From Nomia melanderi (lineage: Eukaryota > Arthropoda > Insecta > Hymenoptera > Halictidae): a DNA stretch of 64,000 nt. Positions 62,108 to 64,000 of the stretch are shown piece after piece. The DNA is taken from positions 3,968,001 to 4,032,000 of the forward strand of contig NC_135008.1 in assembly GCF_051020985.1 (NCBI RefSeq), given 5' to 3'. The number at the start of each line of letters is the position of its first letter. Within the stretch, counting starts at the first letter, position 1. The position numbers and the translations under genes were made by a program. Below the pieces are notes generated by a model that saw only the letters and a list, made by a program, of their open reading frames with translations, was not told the DNA's origin and did not search any database.

Positions 62108-62408
62108 GTTACGTAACCGTTAATCGTCGATTCACGCTCAGTCGAGCCGGTCGCACCTGCTCGACACCCCGAACACCGGCGCCCTAAGGTTTCGTCACGT
62201 GGAGGGAGCCGGGAGTTTCCGGTCGACGAATTCGGCCGATCGCGGCCGGATCACGTGGCCCGCACGCGACTTTCCCGTAGCCGTTCCGTCACAATTGCCC
62301 AGCCCCGTCGGATCAGCACGCAATGCGAAAAGGCTTGTTGATGGGAGAGATCGCAGTCTGGGCCGGTTACCATGGGTACACGGGAGAACGATGCGTTACC
62401 TGGGTAAT
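62108..62408. promoter_or_regulatory. GC-rich block with clustered palindromic factor-like sites
   Basis: Within 300 bp there are GTTACGTAAC (62108-62117, a PAR-bZIP/C-EBP-type palindrome), CACGTG at 62196-62201 and 62252-62257, and two related inverted-repeat sites: GTTACC-AT-GGGTAC starting at 62366 and GTTACC-T-GGGTAA starting at 62395. The last two loosely resemble RFX X-box sites. The block is followed by AT-rich DNA from about 62470. It may be an enhancer or a promoter of a gene beyond the window; no transcript start is clear. CACGTG is fairly frequent elsewhere in the window, so each site alone means little. Confidence 0.3.
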
Positions 62409-62459
62409 CCAGGCGCGGCAGCTCGTTCTACACACTCGTACCTGTGAGTGAGCGCGCGG

Positions 62460-64000
62460 GCGTGCGTACTCGGGGCTGCTTTTAAACGGAAACGAAGGAA
62501 TAACTTCTAACGAACGGTATCTACGGAAAACTATAGGAACTAGGTTTATGGGAATCGTTTGGTGTCAAGGGAAACGTCGGAGTTAAATGATAACAAAGTT
62601 AAGTTAACTGGAATTGAGTAAAGTTATTTTATGGAAATTGACGTTTTACGGAAATATCTCATAGAAATGGTACCTTGAAGTGTCTTCTGGTTTCAAAAGA
62701 TTAGACACATTCCATCGACTTTGAAGTAGAGAATTTTTCTAAAAATAAAAATTACATTTGCATCGTTGTGATCTAAAATTCTGCACCAAGTTCTTTGATT
62801 TTTTGAGTTTTCGCAGGATAGTCACTGTTGGCTGAAACGAACACGCGGTATACACGAATCGAGGGTGTATACAGAGCGTATATATTATGTATGTAATGTG
62901 CGTGTGTGTGGGGCGAGTGCAGGGTACCGTAGTCACGCGGATAACTCTGTAAATATTAACCTCGGCGAAAATTGATCCGCCGGGGGTGGATCGTGGAGCG
63001 CATTCTTCGAATTTGTCGTGCCCGCCCCGATTTTCAAGATATGTGTTTGTCGAGAAAATTGAAGCACCTCGCGCGTACGTACGGCGAACCCGGTTGCTTG
63101 GGCTAGTCAGATACCACGGTGGGATATTAGCTTCGACATGGATTGAGTAGATAGGGGGCGAATGATCTATTACATTCGCCGAATCTGCTGCTGTCTCCGT
63201 AATTTCAAGGTACAAGCGTGACCAGCGGAACAAATGATGATGGACATCCGAGTAATATCGCAAACCTCTGCGATTCCATCAAAATCTTTACAGAAGGAAC
63301 ATAGGAGACCGATGATCAAGGTGGAACAATGGAAATTTCAAAGGAACTTTATTAACCCATATCAACATAATTATTTAATTACTTGACTAGGAATTTAATC
63401 TGCATGCATTTACTTTCGCAACAGTAAGAGATCTTCGATACAATAACAAATATATCCTACTCTCGTAATACTACAACAATAATCAAGAAACCGTTGAAAG
63501 GAGAATTCTTTAAACTGTCAGCCCGAGATAACGATCACGCGTGGGAGAAGCCATTCCAAGAAAAGTGATTAGGGAAACTCCGACAATAGAGTTCGATCAG
63601 AATTTCATCGATAGTTCTATGCTCGAGGTATAAGTAGGACTTAGAACAACTTAAGCCGCCGGTTGTTGCGCGGGGCCGCGTTCGATGAAGAAAACTTCGC
63701 AGCTTCGCCCGTCGCGATTAACTTTTCAGCGACAGCGAGCCGCGCATGTTGCGCGAATCGATTCGATTAATCGGTCACCGGAAATAATTCGCGAGCCGGA
63801 GGGGAGCGGGGTCCATAATTCGGTGTTTTTCCGGCGGACAGGTTTGCGCAAACAGGACACGCGTAGCCGTGTAATCGAGTAATTCGCGAGCGAATGAGAA
63901 GCAATTTGCGCGGTCCGCGTTTTAATTTCAATTTTCGATATGCAGCGATTCCCGCGTGGGAACCGCGCCGTATGCGTGCCGCCGCGGCGAATGTAAATCG
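62460..64000. other. Gene-free, largely AT-rich segment
   Basis: AT-rich islands lie at about 62480-62900 and 63280-63500, with a TG-rich patch near 62880-62912. The 174-codon minus-strand frame at 62739-63263 has no recognisable domain. The final 300 bp return to CpG-rich composition. Confidence 0.5.

Noticed and set aside
1..64000. CRISPR arrays, operons, prokaryotic promoters, tRNA and rRNA genes, telomeric TTAGG arrays
   Set aside because: I looked for spaced direct repeats, tRNA A and B box words with a foldable cloverleaf, rRNA-like sequence and TTAGG runs and saw none. The absence is by eye and not by a model search.

Overview
This window looks like non-coding DNA from a eukaryotic nuclear genome, most likely an insect. 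I see no bacterial-type gene packing. The longest open frame is 212 codons, about what chance allows in a GC-balanced, CpG-rich 64 kb. There are many microsatellites, TTAA-flanked short transposons, and splice-signal-like sequences. CpG is plentiful rather than depleted, and GC-rich stretches alternate with AT-rich islands. That pattern fits Hymenoptera (bees, ants, wasps) well, but this is inference, not identification. I could not recognise any protein-coding exon, tRNA, rRNA or known microRNA. The window is best read as intergenic DNA or the inside of one or more very long introns.

Layout. From 1 to 6.7 kb: CpG-rich sequence with a pyrimidine-to-purine strand switch (3.1-3.5 kb), a GTC microsatellite, a quadruplex-capable run, and on the minus strand an acceptor-like site (5.27 kb) and a combined acceptor/donor site (6.65 kb). 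From 6.7 to 15.2 kb: AT-rich islands, a cluster of short TTAA elements (11.28-11.73 kb), a hairpin (12.24 kb) and a deleted TTAA element (15.0-15.2 kb). From 15.2 to 25.5 kb: mostly featureless, ending in a second minus-strand combined acceptor/donor site (25.3 kb) beside a 53-bp ACG array. From 25.5 to 34.4 kb: simple repeats only. From 34.4 to 36.1 kb: an AT-rich stretch holding a short CpG-rich promoter-like core, a possible first exon with a good donor, a CTCF-like motif and the best-preserved TTAA element. From 36 to 59.5 kb: simple repeats, a quadruplex run, and an AGCT-rich hairpin-bearing segment (45.6-45.9 kb). From 59.5 to 64 kb: a duplicated regulatory-looking module, long GA tracts, and a GC-rich block with several palindromic transcription-factor-like sites (62.1-62.4 kb).

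The most interesting signal is the pair of minus-strand sites at 6.65 and 25.32 kb. Each has a good polypyrimidine tract and acceptor immediately followed by a donor-like GTACGTA, and a second donor 63 or 76 nt further on. That is the architecture of recursive (ratchet) splice sites in very long introns, and would place the window inside a long minus-strand intron. It is a hypothesis from sequence pattern alone and needs RNA evidence.
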